DNA of 6,847 nt. It comes from an uncultured Lachnospiraceae bacterium. GTDB taxonomy: Bacteria > Bacillota > Clostridia > Lachnospirales > Lachnospiraceae. This document shows, piece by piece, positions 1 through 4,845 of the stretch. The stretch covers positions 1 to 6,847 of the forward strand of contig CALGGH010000002.1 in assembly GCA_937916415.1 (NCBI GenBank). Direction: 5' to 3'. Position 1 is the stretch's first letter. Each line of letters opens with the position of its first letter. The notes below the pieces were generated by a model. The model had not been told where the DNA came from. It saw only the letters and a list, made by a program, of their open reading frames with translations, and searched no databases. The position numbers and the translations under genes are program-made.

Positions 1-1
1 C

Positions 2-22
2 AATCCCCAATCCCCAATCCCC
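2..22. repeat. Three tandem AATCCCC heptamers, telomere-like
   Basis: Three exact copies of the 7-base unit AATCCCC (equivalently CCCCAAT) run head to tail at 2-8, 9-15 and 16-22, preceded by one more C at position 1. The array may therefore continue beyond the window. The C-rich strand reads 5' to 3' at the left edge, which is the orientation expected for a eukaryotic-style telomere at a left chromosome end. C-rich units such as C4A2 and C4A4 are established ciliate telomere repeats, and C4A2T resembles them. Three copies are too few to prove a telomere; a simple local tandem repeat or an assembly artefact is also possible. Confidence 0.75.
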
Positions 23-105
23 ATTTTTTTTAAAATACAAATTAATTACGCGATATAAAAAATATTCAAAATATTATACTTTATTTAAAAAAATAATAAT
101 AATGG
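23..105. other. Extremely AT-rich non-coding stretch joining the heptamers to truncated recU
   Basis: Only 7 of the 80 bases at 23-102 are G or C, against roughly half in the genes that follow. The stretch consists of A and T runs and TAA triplets, with stops in the recU frame at 94-96, 97-99 and 100-102. I see no gene, ribosome binding site or clear promoter that would serve the genes downstream. The composition changes just where RecU homology begins (about 103-106). This marks it as DNA of a different origin from the rest of the window, either by rearrangement in the cell or by a chimeric join during library preparation or assembly. Confidence 0.7.
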
Positions 106-369
106 GTGAAACATCAAGTAAATTTTATGTCTGATTTTGAAAAACAGGACGGTGTTTCTTTTTTTCTGATATACTATACCCATCGCGACGTTTTTTATTA
201 TTTAAAGCTGGATCACCTGATTCCATTCTGGAACAGGGCGCTGGAAGGCGGGCGCAAGAGCTTCAGGTTCGAGGAACTGGACGATAGCTTTATCCTGCCG
301 GTCAGGCACGGAATTCCGGTGCCATATCTGGACATGATGAAAAAGGACCTGGATGAAAGAAATGAATGA
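106..369 (+). pseudogene. recU: Holliday-junction resolvase RecU, C-terminal half only (5'-truncated)
   Basis: The 87 readable residues match the C-terminal half of Firmicutes RecU, the nuclease that cuts Holliday junctions during recombination and chromosome segregation. Visible family landmarks are the KHQV start, the hydrophobic strand GVSFFLIYY (residues 17-25), YYL, an FW pair near residue 41, GGRKSF at about 48-53, and the ending YLDMMKKDLDER. Full RecU is about 170-210 residues. Its acidic catalytic core (the IDFxG and EAK-type motifs) lies upstream of the HQ motif and is missing, so this fragment cannot be an active nuclease. The GTG at 106 is only the first in-frame start codon after stops at 94-102; no ribosome binding site precedes it, so translation is doubtful. 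The reading frame is intact to TGA at 367-369, and hisZ begins 22 bases later. The native locus was probably recU-hisZ, with the break at 103-106 secondary or artefactual. Confidence 0.78.
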
Positions 370-391
370 ATGAAAGGAACGGTAAGGAACA

Positions 392-1519
392 TTGAGCAAG
401 AGATTACTGCACACGCCCGAGGGCGTGAGGGACATTTACGGAGAGGAATACAAGCGCAAGGAGCGCATTGAGGGCCTCATCCAGGAAAAGATATATGATT
501 TTGGATATGAGGGCATTCAGACGCCCACGTTTGAGTTTTTTGACGTTTTTTCACGTGAGATCGGCACTACCTCCAGCAAGGAACTCTACAAGTTCTTTGA
601 CAAGGAGGGCAACACGCTGGTGCTCAGGCCCGACTTCACGCCGTCCGTGGCCAGGTGCGCGGCCAAGTACTACATGGAGACCAAGCAGCCGGTGAGGCTG
701 ACGTACCGGGGCAATGCTTTTACGAACAATTCGCTGCTTCAGGGCAGGCTTAAGGAAAGCACGCAGATGGGGGCAGAACTCATAGGAGACGATTCGGTCG
801 AAGCTGATGCCGAGATCATAGCGCTCACCTGTGAAGCGCTATTTCATGCGGGACTGTCCGACTTCCAGATCAGCATAGGCAACGTGGCGTATTTCAAGGG
901 CCTGTGCGCGGATGCCGGCATAGACGAGGAGACGGAGCTTGAGCTTCGTGATTACGTGTCTGGCAAGAACTTTTTCGGTGCCCGGGAATTCCTGGAGGAG
1001 AGCGGAGTCAAGTCCAGGGTGCTGGACAGGCTCCTGGCGGTTTCCTCACTTTTTGGTGGAGTTGAGATACTGGACAAGGCAGCCGACGCAGGCGATAATG
1101 AGACTTCCAAAAAGGCCGTGAAGCGCCTTAAGTCGCTGTATAAGACGCTGAAGCTCTATGACGTCGAAAAATACGTTTCCTTCGACCTTGGGCTGCTGAG
1201 CAAGTACAATTATTATACAGGCATAGTCTTTAAGGGTTATACCTACGGAGTGGGCGACTCCATCGTAAAGGGCGGAAGGTATGACAACCTGCTCTCCAGG
1301 TTTGGCAAGGACGCTCCTGCCGTGGGCTTCGTGATCCTGGTGGACGACCTGATGAATGCCATGTCCACGCAGAACGTGCCGGTCAGCATAGATGACGAAA
1401 AGATCGTCACGCTGAAATATGACAAGAATGACAAGGACGACTACGAGGAGAAGCTCGCCGAGGCGCTGAAGCTGCGTCACGTGGGCGGAAGCCGCGTCAG
1501 GCTGATACCGACTAAATAA
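392..1519 (+). CDS. hisZ: ATP phosphoribosyltransferase regulatory subunit HisZ
   Basis: HisZ is a catalytically dead relative of histidyl-tRNA synthetase that binds short-form HisG, activates it and mediates histidine feedback on the first step of histidine synthesis. The 375-residue product opens with the HisRS-like LLHTPEGVRDIY (residues 5-16). It keeps a class II synthetase fold: RPDFTPSVAR at 79-88, a motif-2-like stretch from YRGNAF (105-110) through GRLKESTQMGAELIG (118-132), a YNYYTG signature at 272-277 and GGRYDNLLSRFG at 294-305. HisRS normally continues into a full anticodon-binding domain; here only about 45 residues follow, as is usual for HisZ (length slightly below the family norm). 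The start is TTG at 392: the frame is closed upstream by TAA at 383-385, the next ATG lies far inside the protein, and AAGG/AAAGGA sequences sit at 384-387 and 373-378. hisG follows 73 bases downstream, as expected for a functional pair. No histidine T-box or promoter is visible immediately upstream. Confidence 0.93.
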   Translation: MSKRLLHTPEGVRDIYGEEYKRKERIEGLIQEKIYDFGYEGIQTPTFEFFDVFSREIGTTSSKELYKFFDKEGNTLVLRPDFTPSVARCAAKYYMETKQPVRLTYRGNAFTNNSLLQGRLKESTQMGAELIGDDSVEADAEIIALTCEALFHAGLSDFQISIGNVAYFKGLCADAGIDEETELELRDYVSGKNFFGAREFLEESGVKSRVLDRLLAVSSLFGGVEILDKAADAGDNETSKKAVKRLKSLYKTLKLYDVEKYVSFDLGLLSKYNYYTGIVFKGYTYGVGDSIVKGGRYDNLLSRFGKDAPAVGFVILVDDLMNAMSTQNVPVSIDDEKIVTLKYDKNDKDDYEEKLAEALKLRHVGGSRVRLIPTK

Positions 1520-1535
1520 GGAACACTTTATCGCA

Positions 1536-1579
1536 GGGACAAATCTGAAATTTGTCTCGCGCAGTCGGACGAGTCCGAC
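1536..1579 (+). promoter_or_regulatory. Two tandem hairpins just upstream of the hisG ribosome binding site
   Basis: Hairpin 1 pairs GACAAAT (1538-1544) with ATTTGTC (1550-1556) around a 5-base loop; one G-U and one G-C pair can extend it to 1536/1558. Hairpin 2 pairs GTCGGA (1564-1569) with TCCGAC (1574-1579) around the tetraloop CGAG. The GGAGGA ribosome binding site of hisG begins only 3 bases after hairpin 2. Neither hairpin is followed by a T run, so they do not look like an intrinsic terminator. They could set translation of hisG relative to hisZ, stabilise a processed 5' end, or be a small repeat sequence; the function is inference. Confidence 0.6.
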
Positions 1580-1592
1580 ATGGAGGATTAAT

Positions 1593-2234
1593 ATGGAAGA
1601 CAGATATCTGACGATCGCGCTGGCCAAGGGCAGGCTGGCATACAGGACGATGGACCTGTTTAAGGAGATTGGCATCACGTGCAAGGAGATGGACGACAAG
1701 GACTCGCGCAAACTGATCTTTACCAATGACACGCTGAAGGTGAGGTTTTTCCTCGCCAAGGCGTCCGACGTGCCCACCTACGTCGAATACGGCGCGGCTG
1801 ACATCGGGGTTGTGGGCAAGGACACCATCATGGAGGAAGGCAGGCGCGTATACGAAGTGATGGACCTGAAGTTCGGCAAATGCAGGATGTGCGTGTGCGG
1901 TCCTGAATCGGCCAGGGACCTGCTGGAGCATCACGAGATGATCCGCGTGGCCACCAAATACCCAAACATCGCCAAGGACTATTTCTACAACAGCAAGCAG
2001 CAGACCGTGGACATCATCAAGTTAAACGGTTCCGTGGAGCTGGGACCGATAGTGGACTTAAGCGACGTCATAGTGGACATAGTGGAGACCGGATCTACAT
2101 TGAAGGAAAACGGACTGACCGTGCTCGAGGAGATAACCCCGTTGAGTGCGCGCATGATAGTTAATCAGGTCACCATGCAGATGCAGACCGAGCGCATCAA
2201 CAACCTGCTCGCCAGATTGAAGGAGCATATTTAG
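1593..2234 (+). CDS. hisG: ATP phosphoribosyltransferase, short-form catalytic subunit HisG
   Basis: HisG joins ATP and PRPP to give phosphoribosyl-ATP, the committed first step of histidine synthesis, in the cytoplasm. At 213 residues it is the short form (HisGS), which lacks the C-terminal histidine-binding domain and depends on HisZ, encoded directly upstream. Landmarks: TIALAKGRL at residues 7-15, the GAADIGVVGKD segment at 67-77, and the PRPP-binding loop DIVETGSTLKENGL at 162-175. The C-terminal helix ends LLARLKEHI. The ATG at 1593 has a strong GGAGGA at 1582-1587 with a 5-base gap, which fixes the start. The stop TAG (2232-2234) takes its G from the first base of the inserted foldback element that follows. 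Removing the element and one TTA copy also leaves TAG, so the insertion did not alter the protein. Confidence 0.96.
   Translation: MEDRYLTIALAKGRLAYRTMDLFKEIGITCKEMDDKDSRKLIFTNDTLKVRFFLAKASDVPTYVEYGAADIGVVGKDTIMEEGRRVYEVMDLKFGKCRMCVCGPESARDLLEHHEMIRVATKYPNIAKDYFYNSKQQTVDIIKLNGSVELGPIVDLSDVIVDIVETGSTLKENGLTVLEEITPLSARMIVNQVTMQMQTERINNLLARLKEHI
2231..2233. repeat. Left copy of putative TTA target-site duplication
   Basis: TTA immediately precedes the GGATCTG end of the foldback element and is repeated right after the other end at 2390-2392. Its TA supplies the first two bases of the hisG stop codon. A 3-base match has about a 1-in-64 chance of arising by accident, so this supports but does not prove a transposition footprint. 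Confidence 0.55.
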
Positions 2235-2389
2235 GATCTGTGCAAAAATAAAGTTACAATATTGCGATGGATTTCCCGTCGAGAGTGGCTTGCCAAAATT
2301 GCGCGCATAGCGGGCTATGTAAGCAATTTTGGCGAGACGCTATCGGCGAGCAAGACAAGCAATATGTAAATTTATTTTTGCACAGATCC
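2234..2389. mobile_element. 156-bp MITE-like foldback element in the hisG-hisD spacer
   Basis: The ends form near-perfect terminal inverted repeats: 2234-2265 against 2359-2389. The outer 19 bases are identical, and the only differences are one mismatch and one 1-base indel over 31-32 positions. The outermost sequence is GGATCTGTGCAAAAATAAA. The direct repeat TTA flanks both ends (2231-2233 and 2390-2392), consistent with a 3-bp target duplication. Inside, GCCAAAATTGC (2292-2302) pairs perfectly with GCAATTTTGGC (2323-2333), extended outward by three further pairs including a G-U. CATAG/CTATG (2306-2310 and 2315-2319) closes a CGGG loop. The region between the terminal and inner repeats is an eroded palindrome, so the whole element can fold into one long hairpin. 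It encodes no transposase and would need one supplied in trans. I could not assign the ends to an IS family. Confidence 0.85.
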
Positions 2390-2392
2390 TTA
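2390..2392. repeat. Right copy of putative TTA target-site duplication
   Basis: TTA directly follows the CAGATCC end of the foldback element and matches the TTA at 2231-2233. Joining the left flank to the bases after this copy restores an uninterrupted hisG end (CAT ATT TAG). Confidence 0.55.
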
Positions 2393-2417
2393 GTGGACGA
2401 TTCTGATACAGTGATGG

Positions 2418-2465
2418 AAATAAAGTGTGTTCCGGAGTGCATGGACGTACTCCAACACTTCATTT
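2418..2465 (+). promoter_or_regulatory. Imperfect hairpin upstream of hisD
   Basis: AAATAAAGTGT (2418-2428) pairs with ACACTTCATTT (2455-2465) with one mismatch. After an asymmetric internal loop, GGAGTGC (2434-2440) pairs with GTACTCC (2447-2453), including one G-U, around the loop ATGGAC. It lies between the foldback element and the hisD ribosome binding site. The downstream CATTT is too weak a T tract for a confident intrinsic terminator. It could be an attenuator-like or mRNA-stabilising structure, or a remnant of an older insertion. I see no convincing promoter between 2390 and 2501. Confidence 0.45.
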
Positions 2466-2501
2466 AGATCTTGTGTTATGTAAATCAAAACAGGAGACGT
2501 T

Positions 2502-3797
2502 ATGAGAATAATAGAATTAACGGAAAGCACCAAAAAAGACCTTTTGGACTCGCTGCTTAAAAGGAGCCCCAACAATTATTCCGAATACGAGGACACGGTA
2601 AACGGGATCATAGCCGACGTAAGATCCCGCGGCGATGAAGCCGTTATCGAGCTAACGACGAAATTTGACGCGTGGGAGGCTGCTCCCGATAAGCTTCGCG
2701 TGACACGTGATGAGGTCGATGAGGCATACAAGGCCGTGGATCCCGCACTCGTGGAGGTCATCAAGAAGTCTGCGGCCAACATCCGCGCTTTTCACGAAAA
2801 ACAGCTGCGCAATACCTGGATGGACGTGAAGGATGACGGAACGATCCTCGGACAGCGCATACTGCCGATGGCGATTTCGGGGGTATACGTGCCCGGCGGC
2901 AAGGCGGCTTATCCCAGTTCGGTTCTTATGAATGTCGTGCCGGCCAAAGTGGCCGGAGTGGAGCGCATCATCATGTGTACTCCTGCCGACAAGGAACAGA
3001 ACGGCAAGGTCAATCCCGGCACTCTGGTCGCAGCCGACGTCGCCGGAGTGGATGAGATATATAAGGTCGGAGGAGCTCAGGCCGTCGCGGCCATGGCTTT
3101 TGGAACGCAGACAATTCCCAAGGTCGACAAGATCACCGGTCCCGGCAACATATTCGTGGCGCTGGCCAAAAAAGCATGCTTCGGATACGTTTCAATTGAT
3201 TCCATAGCCGGTCCCAGCGAGATACTGGTAATGGCTGATGAGAGCGCCAACCCCAGGTACGTGGCTGCCGACCTGCTGAGCCAGGCAGAGCATGACGAGC
3301 TTGCCAGCGCGATACTGATCACTACTTCCAAGGACGTCGCCGAGGCAGTGTCAGCTGAGATTGACGGATTCCTTAAGGTACTGGAACGCCGCGACATCAT
3401 CCAAAAGAGCCTTGATAATTACGGCTACATATTCGTGGCATCATCAATGGAAGAAGCATATGCTGCCGCAAACCAGATCGCCAGCGAGCACCTGGAGATA
3501 ATCACTAAGGATCCCTACGAATCCATGACTCATATAAAGAATGCGGGAGCGATATTCCTCGGTCATTTCTCTTCGGAGCCTTTGGGCGATTATTTCGCCG
3601 GCCCCAACCACATATTGCCTACCAACGGCACCGCCAGGTTCTTCTCGCCGCTGTCTGTTGATGATTTCATCAAAAAGACCAGCATCATTTCGTATTCGGA
3701 GGATGCACTGCGGGCAGTGCATGAGGACATAGAGCTGTTTGCAAAGAGCGAAGGACTGACCGCGCATGCGAACTCGATCGCGGTTAGGTTTGAATAG
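2502..3797 (+). CDS. hisD: Histidinol dehydrogenase HisD
   Basis: HisD is a zinc enzyme that oxidises histidinol to histidine in two NAD-dependent steps, ending the pathway. The 431-residue product has the normal family length. Motifs in order: GVYVPGGKAAYPSSVLMN (residues 127-144), VGGAQAVAAMAFGT (189-202), DKITGPGN (209-216), IDSIAGPSEI (232-241), SQAEHDE (260-266), ASEHLEI (327-333) and LGDYFAGPNHILPT (361-374). By alignment with the E. coli enzyme, the zinc ligands correspond to Q261, H264, D363 and H422, and the catalytic pair is E329-H330; all are present. ATG at 2502 has AGGAGA at 2492-2497, 4 bases upstream. The 267-bp gap from hisG, unusually long for this cluster, is filled by the foldback element and a hairpin. 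hisB follows after 10 bases. Confidence 0.97.
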   Translation: MRIIELTESTKKDLLDSLLKRSPNNYSEYEDTVNGIIADVRSRGDEAVIELTTKFDAWEAAPDKLRVTRDEVDEAYKAVDPALVEVIKKSAANIRAFHEKQLRNTWMDVKDDGTILGQRILPMAISGVYVPGGKAAYPSSVLMNVVPAKVAGVERIIMCTPADKEQNGKVNPGTLVAADVAGVDEIYKVGGAQAVAAMAFGTQTIPKVDKITGPGNIFVALAKKACFGYVSIDSIAGPSEILVMADESANPRYVAADLLSQAEHDELASAILITTSKDVAEAVSAEIDGFLKVLERRDIIQKSLDNYGYIFVASSMEEAYAAANQIASEHLEIITKDPYESMTHIKNAGAIFLGHFSSEPLGDYFAGPNHILPTNGTARFFSPLSVDDFIKKTSIISYSEDALRAVHEDIELFAKSEGLTAHANSIAVRFE

Positions 3798-3807
3798 AGG
3801 GATTAAC

Positions 3808-4395
3808 ATGAAAAGAAAGAGTGAGATTAACAGAAAAACAAAGGAAACCGACATTTCCGTCAGGCTGAACCTTGACGGCTCGGGAAAAAGCAGCATAGAT
3901 ACCGGCATCGGTTTCTTTGACCACATGCTGGAGGGCTTCGCGAAACACGGATTCTTTGACCTGGACTGCAAGGTCGATGGAGACCTGCGGGTTGACGGTC
4001 ACCACTCCGTGGAGGACACAGGCATAGTGATCGGAAACGCGATCAAAGAAGCCGTCGGCGACAAGGCCGGCATCAGACGTTACGGCCACTTCATCCTGCC
4101 GATGGATGACGCGCTGGTGCTTGTTGCGGTCGATCTCTGCGGCAGGCCGTATTTTAGTTTTGACGCGCAGTTTGACGTGCCCATGATCGGCGAACTCGAT
4201 ACACAGCTGATCAGGGAATTCTTTTACGCCGTAAGCTATTCCGCTGAAATGAACCTGCATATCAAGGTACTTGACGGCATCAACGGTCACCACGTCGCCG
4301 AGGCGATGTTCAAGTCCTTCGCTAAGGCACTTGACATGGCAACTTCATATGACGATCGCATCGAGGGAATACTCAGTACCAAGGGAACGCTGTAA
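3808..4395 (+). CDS. hisB: Imidazoleglycerol-phosphate dehydratase HisB (monofunctional)
   Basis: HisB dehydrates imidazoleglycerol phosphate to imidazole-acetol phosphate, using manganese bound by histidine-rich motifs. The 195-residue product is the stand-alone dehydratase; the phosphatase domain fused to it in enterobacteria is absent. Motifs: DTGIGFFDHML at residues 31-41, DLRVDGHHSVEDTGI at 59-73 (HHxxED metal site), and GINGHHVAEAMFK at 157-169 (second HHxxE site). The protein ends in the family-typical STKGTL. The start at 3808 is preferred over in-frame upstream codons inside hisD because AGAGGG (3796-3801) sits 6 bases before it and homologues begin R-x-x-x-I-x-R-x-T-x-E-T. The ribosome binding site overlaps the hisD stop codon, so the two genes are probably translationally coupled. 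Confidence 0.96.
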   Translation: MKRKSEINRKTKETDISVRLNLDGSGKSSIDTGIGFFDHMLEGFAKHGFFDLDCKVDGDLRVDGHHSVEDTGIVIGNAIKEAVGDKAGIRRYGHFILPMDDALVLVAVDLCGRPYFSFDAQFDVPMIGELDTQLIREFFYAVSYSAEMNLHIKVLDGINGHHVAEAMFKSFAKALDMATSYDDRIEGILSTKGTL

Positions 4396-4401
4396 GGGCA
4401 T

Positions 4402-4461
4402 ATGCGTGTTTTGCTGCGACAGGCATCCGGGTGGTACGTATCTGAAAGGGAAGCACAATGA
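4402..4461 (+). CDS. Possible 19-residue micro-ORF overlapping the hisI start
   Basis: An ATG at 4402, with AAGGG (4394-4398) three bases upstream, opens a 19-codon frame reading MRVLLRQASGWYVSEREAQ. Its TGA stop overlaps the hisI start codon as ATGA (4458-4461). This spacing would couple translation from hisB through the micro-ORF to hisI. The peptide contains no histidine codon, so it is not a classical histidine leader peptide. I recognise no family. hisI has its own ribosome binding site (AAAGGG at 4445-4450), and a short frame like this can arise by chance; treat it as tentative. Confidence 0.22.
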   Translation: MRVLLRQASGWYVSEREAQ

Positions 4462-4820
4462 ATTATGATGAGACTAAGATAACTTCAGCCAATAAAACCC
4501 CGGCATTTTCCTTCGATCAGGTAAAGACCGATGACAAGGGGCTGATTCCCGTGATCGTCCAGGACGATGAGACCGATGAGGTGCTGATGCTTGCCTACAT
4601 GAACAGGGAGGCGTATGAGCTGACTCTTGAGAGCGGCGTCATGACGTATTACAGCCGCTCCAGGCAGGAGCTGTGGCTTAAGGGAGACACGTCAGGACAT
4701 TACCAGTACGTCAGAAGCCTTGCGCTTGACTGTGACCTGGATACCATGCTGGCCAGGGTCGAGCAGGTCGGTGCGGCATGTCACACCGGACGTCATTCAT
4801 GCTTCTTTAACGAAATATAA
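4458..4820 (+). CDS. hisI: Phosphoribosyl-AMP cyclohydrolase HisI (no HisE domain)
   Basis: HisI opens the adenine ring of phosphoribosyl-AMP, the third step of histidine synthesis; it is a zinc- and magnesium-dependent cytoplasmic dimer. The 120-residue protein shows GLIPVIVQD (about residues 28-36), VLMLAYMNREA (42-52), YYSRSRQELWLKGDTSGH (64-81), DCDLDTMLARVEQ (91-103) and the metal-binding ACHTGRHSCFF (107-117). It ends at the usual limit of the cyclohydrolase domain. The phosphoribosyl-ATP pyrophosphatase (HisE) domain often fused to it is absent, and no separate hisE lies in the window. ATG at 4458 has AAAGGG at 4445-4450. Genes hisH, hisA and hisF, which lie between hisB and hisI in many Firmicutes, are absent here. 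Confidence 0.96.
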   Translation: MNYDETKITSANKTPAFSFDQVKTDDKGLIPVIVQDDETDEVLMLAYMNREAYELTLESGVMTYYSRSRQELWLKGDTSGHYQYVRSLALDCDLDTMLARVEQVGAACHTGRHSCFFNEI

Positions 4821-4836
4821 AATGAACCATGGGGAC

Positions 4837-4840
4837 GGAG
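4837..4840 (+). promoter_or_regulatory. Ribosome binding site GGAG deciding the radical SAM gene start
   Basis: GGAG at 4837-4840 lies 5 bases before the in-frame GTG at 4846, an ideal spacing. The alternatives are ATG 4822, which has no ribosome binding site, and ATG 4855, which is 14 bases from this one. GTG 4846 is therefore my preferred start; ATG 4855 remains plausible and differs by three residues. Confidence 0.5.
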
Positions 4841-4845
4841 TCACG

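Noticed and set aside
370..391. Histidine T-box or leader attenuator upstream of hisZ
   Set aside because: Only 22 bases separate the recU remnant from hisZ. No T-box sequence, run of histidine codons or terminator is present.
1536..1592. Intrinsic terminator or hammerhead ribozyme between hisZ and hisG
   Set aside because: The hairpins lack a following T run. The GGACGAGTCC sequence only superficially recalls a hammerhead: the CUGAUGA and GAAA core pieces are not in the correct arrangement.
1046..1777. 243-codon open frame on the - strand
   Set aside because: It is antisense to hisZ and hisG, spans their spacer and resembles no family. Both + strand genes are unambiguous.
2378..2410. Outward promoter from the right end of the foldback element toward hisD
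   Set aside because: TTGCAC at 2378-2383 resembles a -35 box, but the nearest -10-like sequence (GATACA at 2405-2410) matches poorly and the 21-base spacing is too long.
2267..2467. 66-codon + strand open frame starting inside the foldback element
   Set aside because: It starts within the element, crosses its right end and ends in the spacer hairpin. It has no ribosome binding site and no recognisable domain, so it is a by-product of the palindrome.
3766..3807. Longer hisB start inside hisD
   Set aside because: The additional 14 residues are hisD read in another frame; ATG 3808 has a well-spaced AGAGGG site and gives the normal family length.
4720..4845. Longer N-terminus for the radical SAM protein, starting inside hisI
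   Set aside because: The extension is the +1 frame of hisI's conserved C-terminus, lacks a ribosome binding site and is not part of the family.
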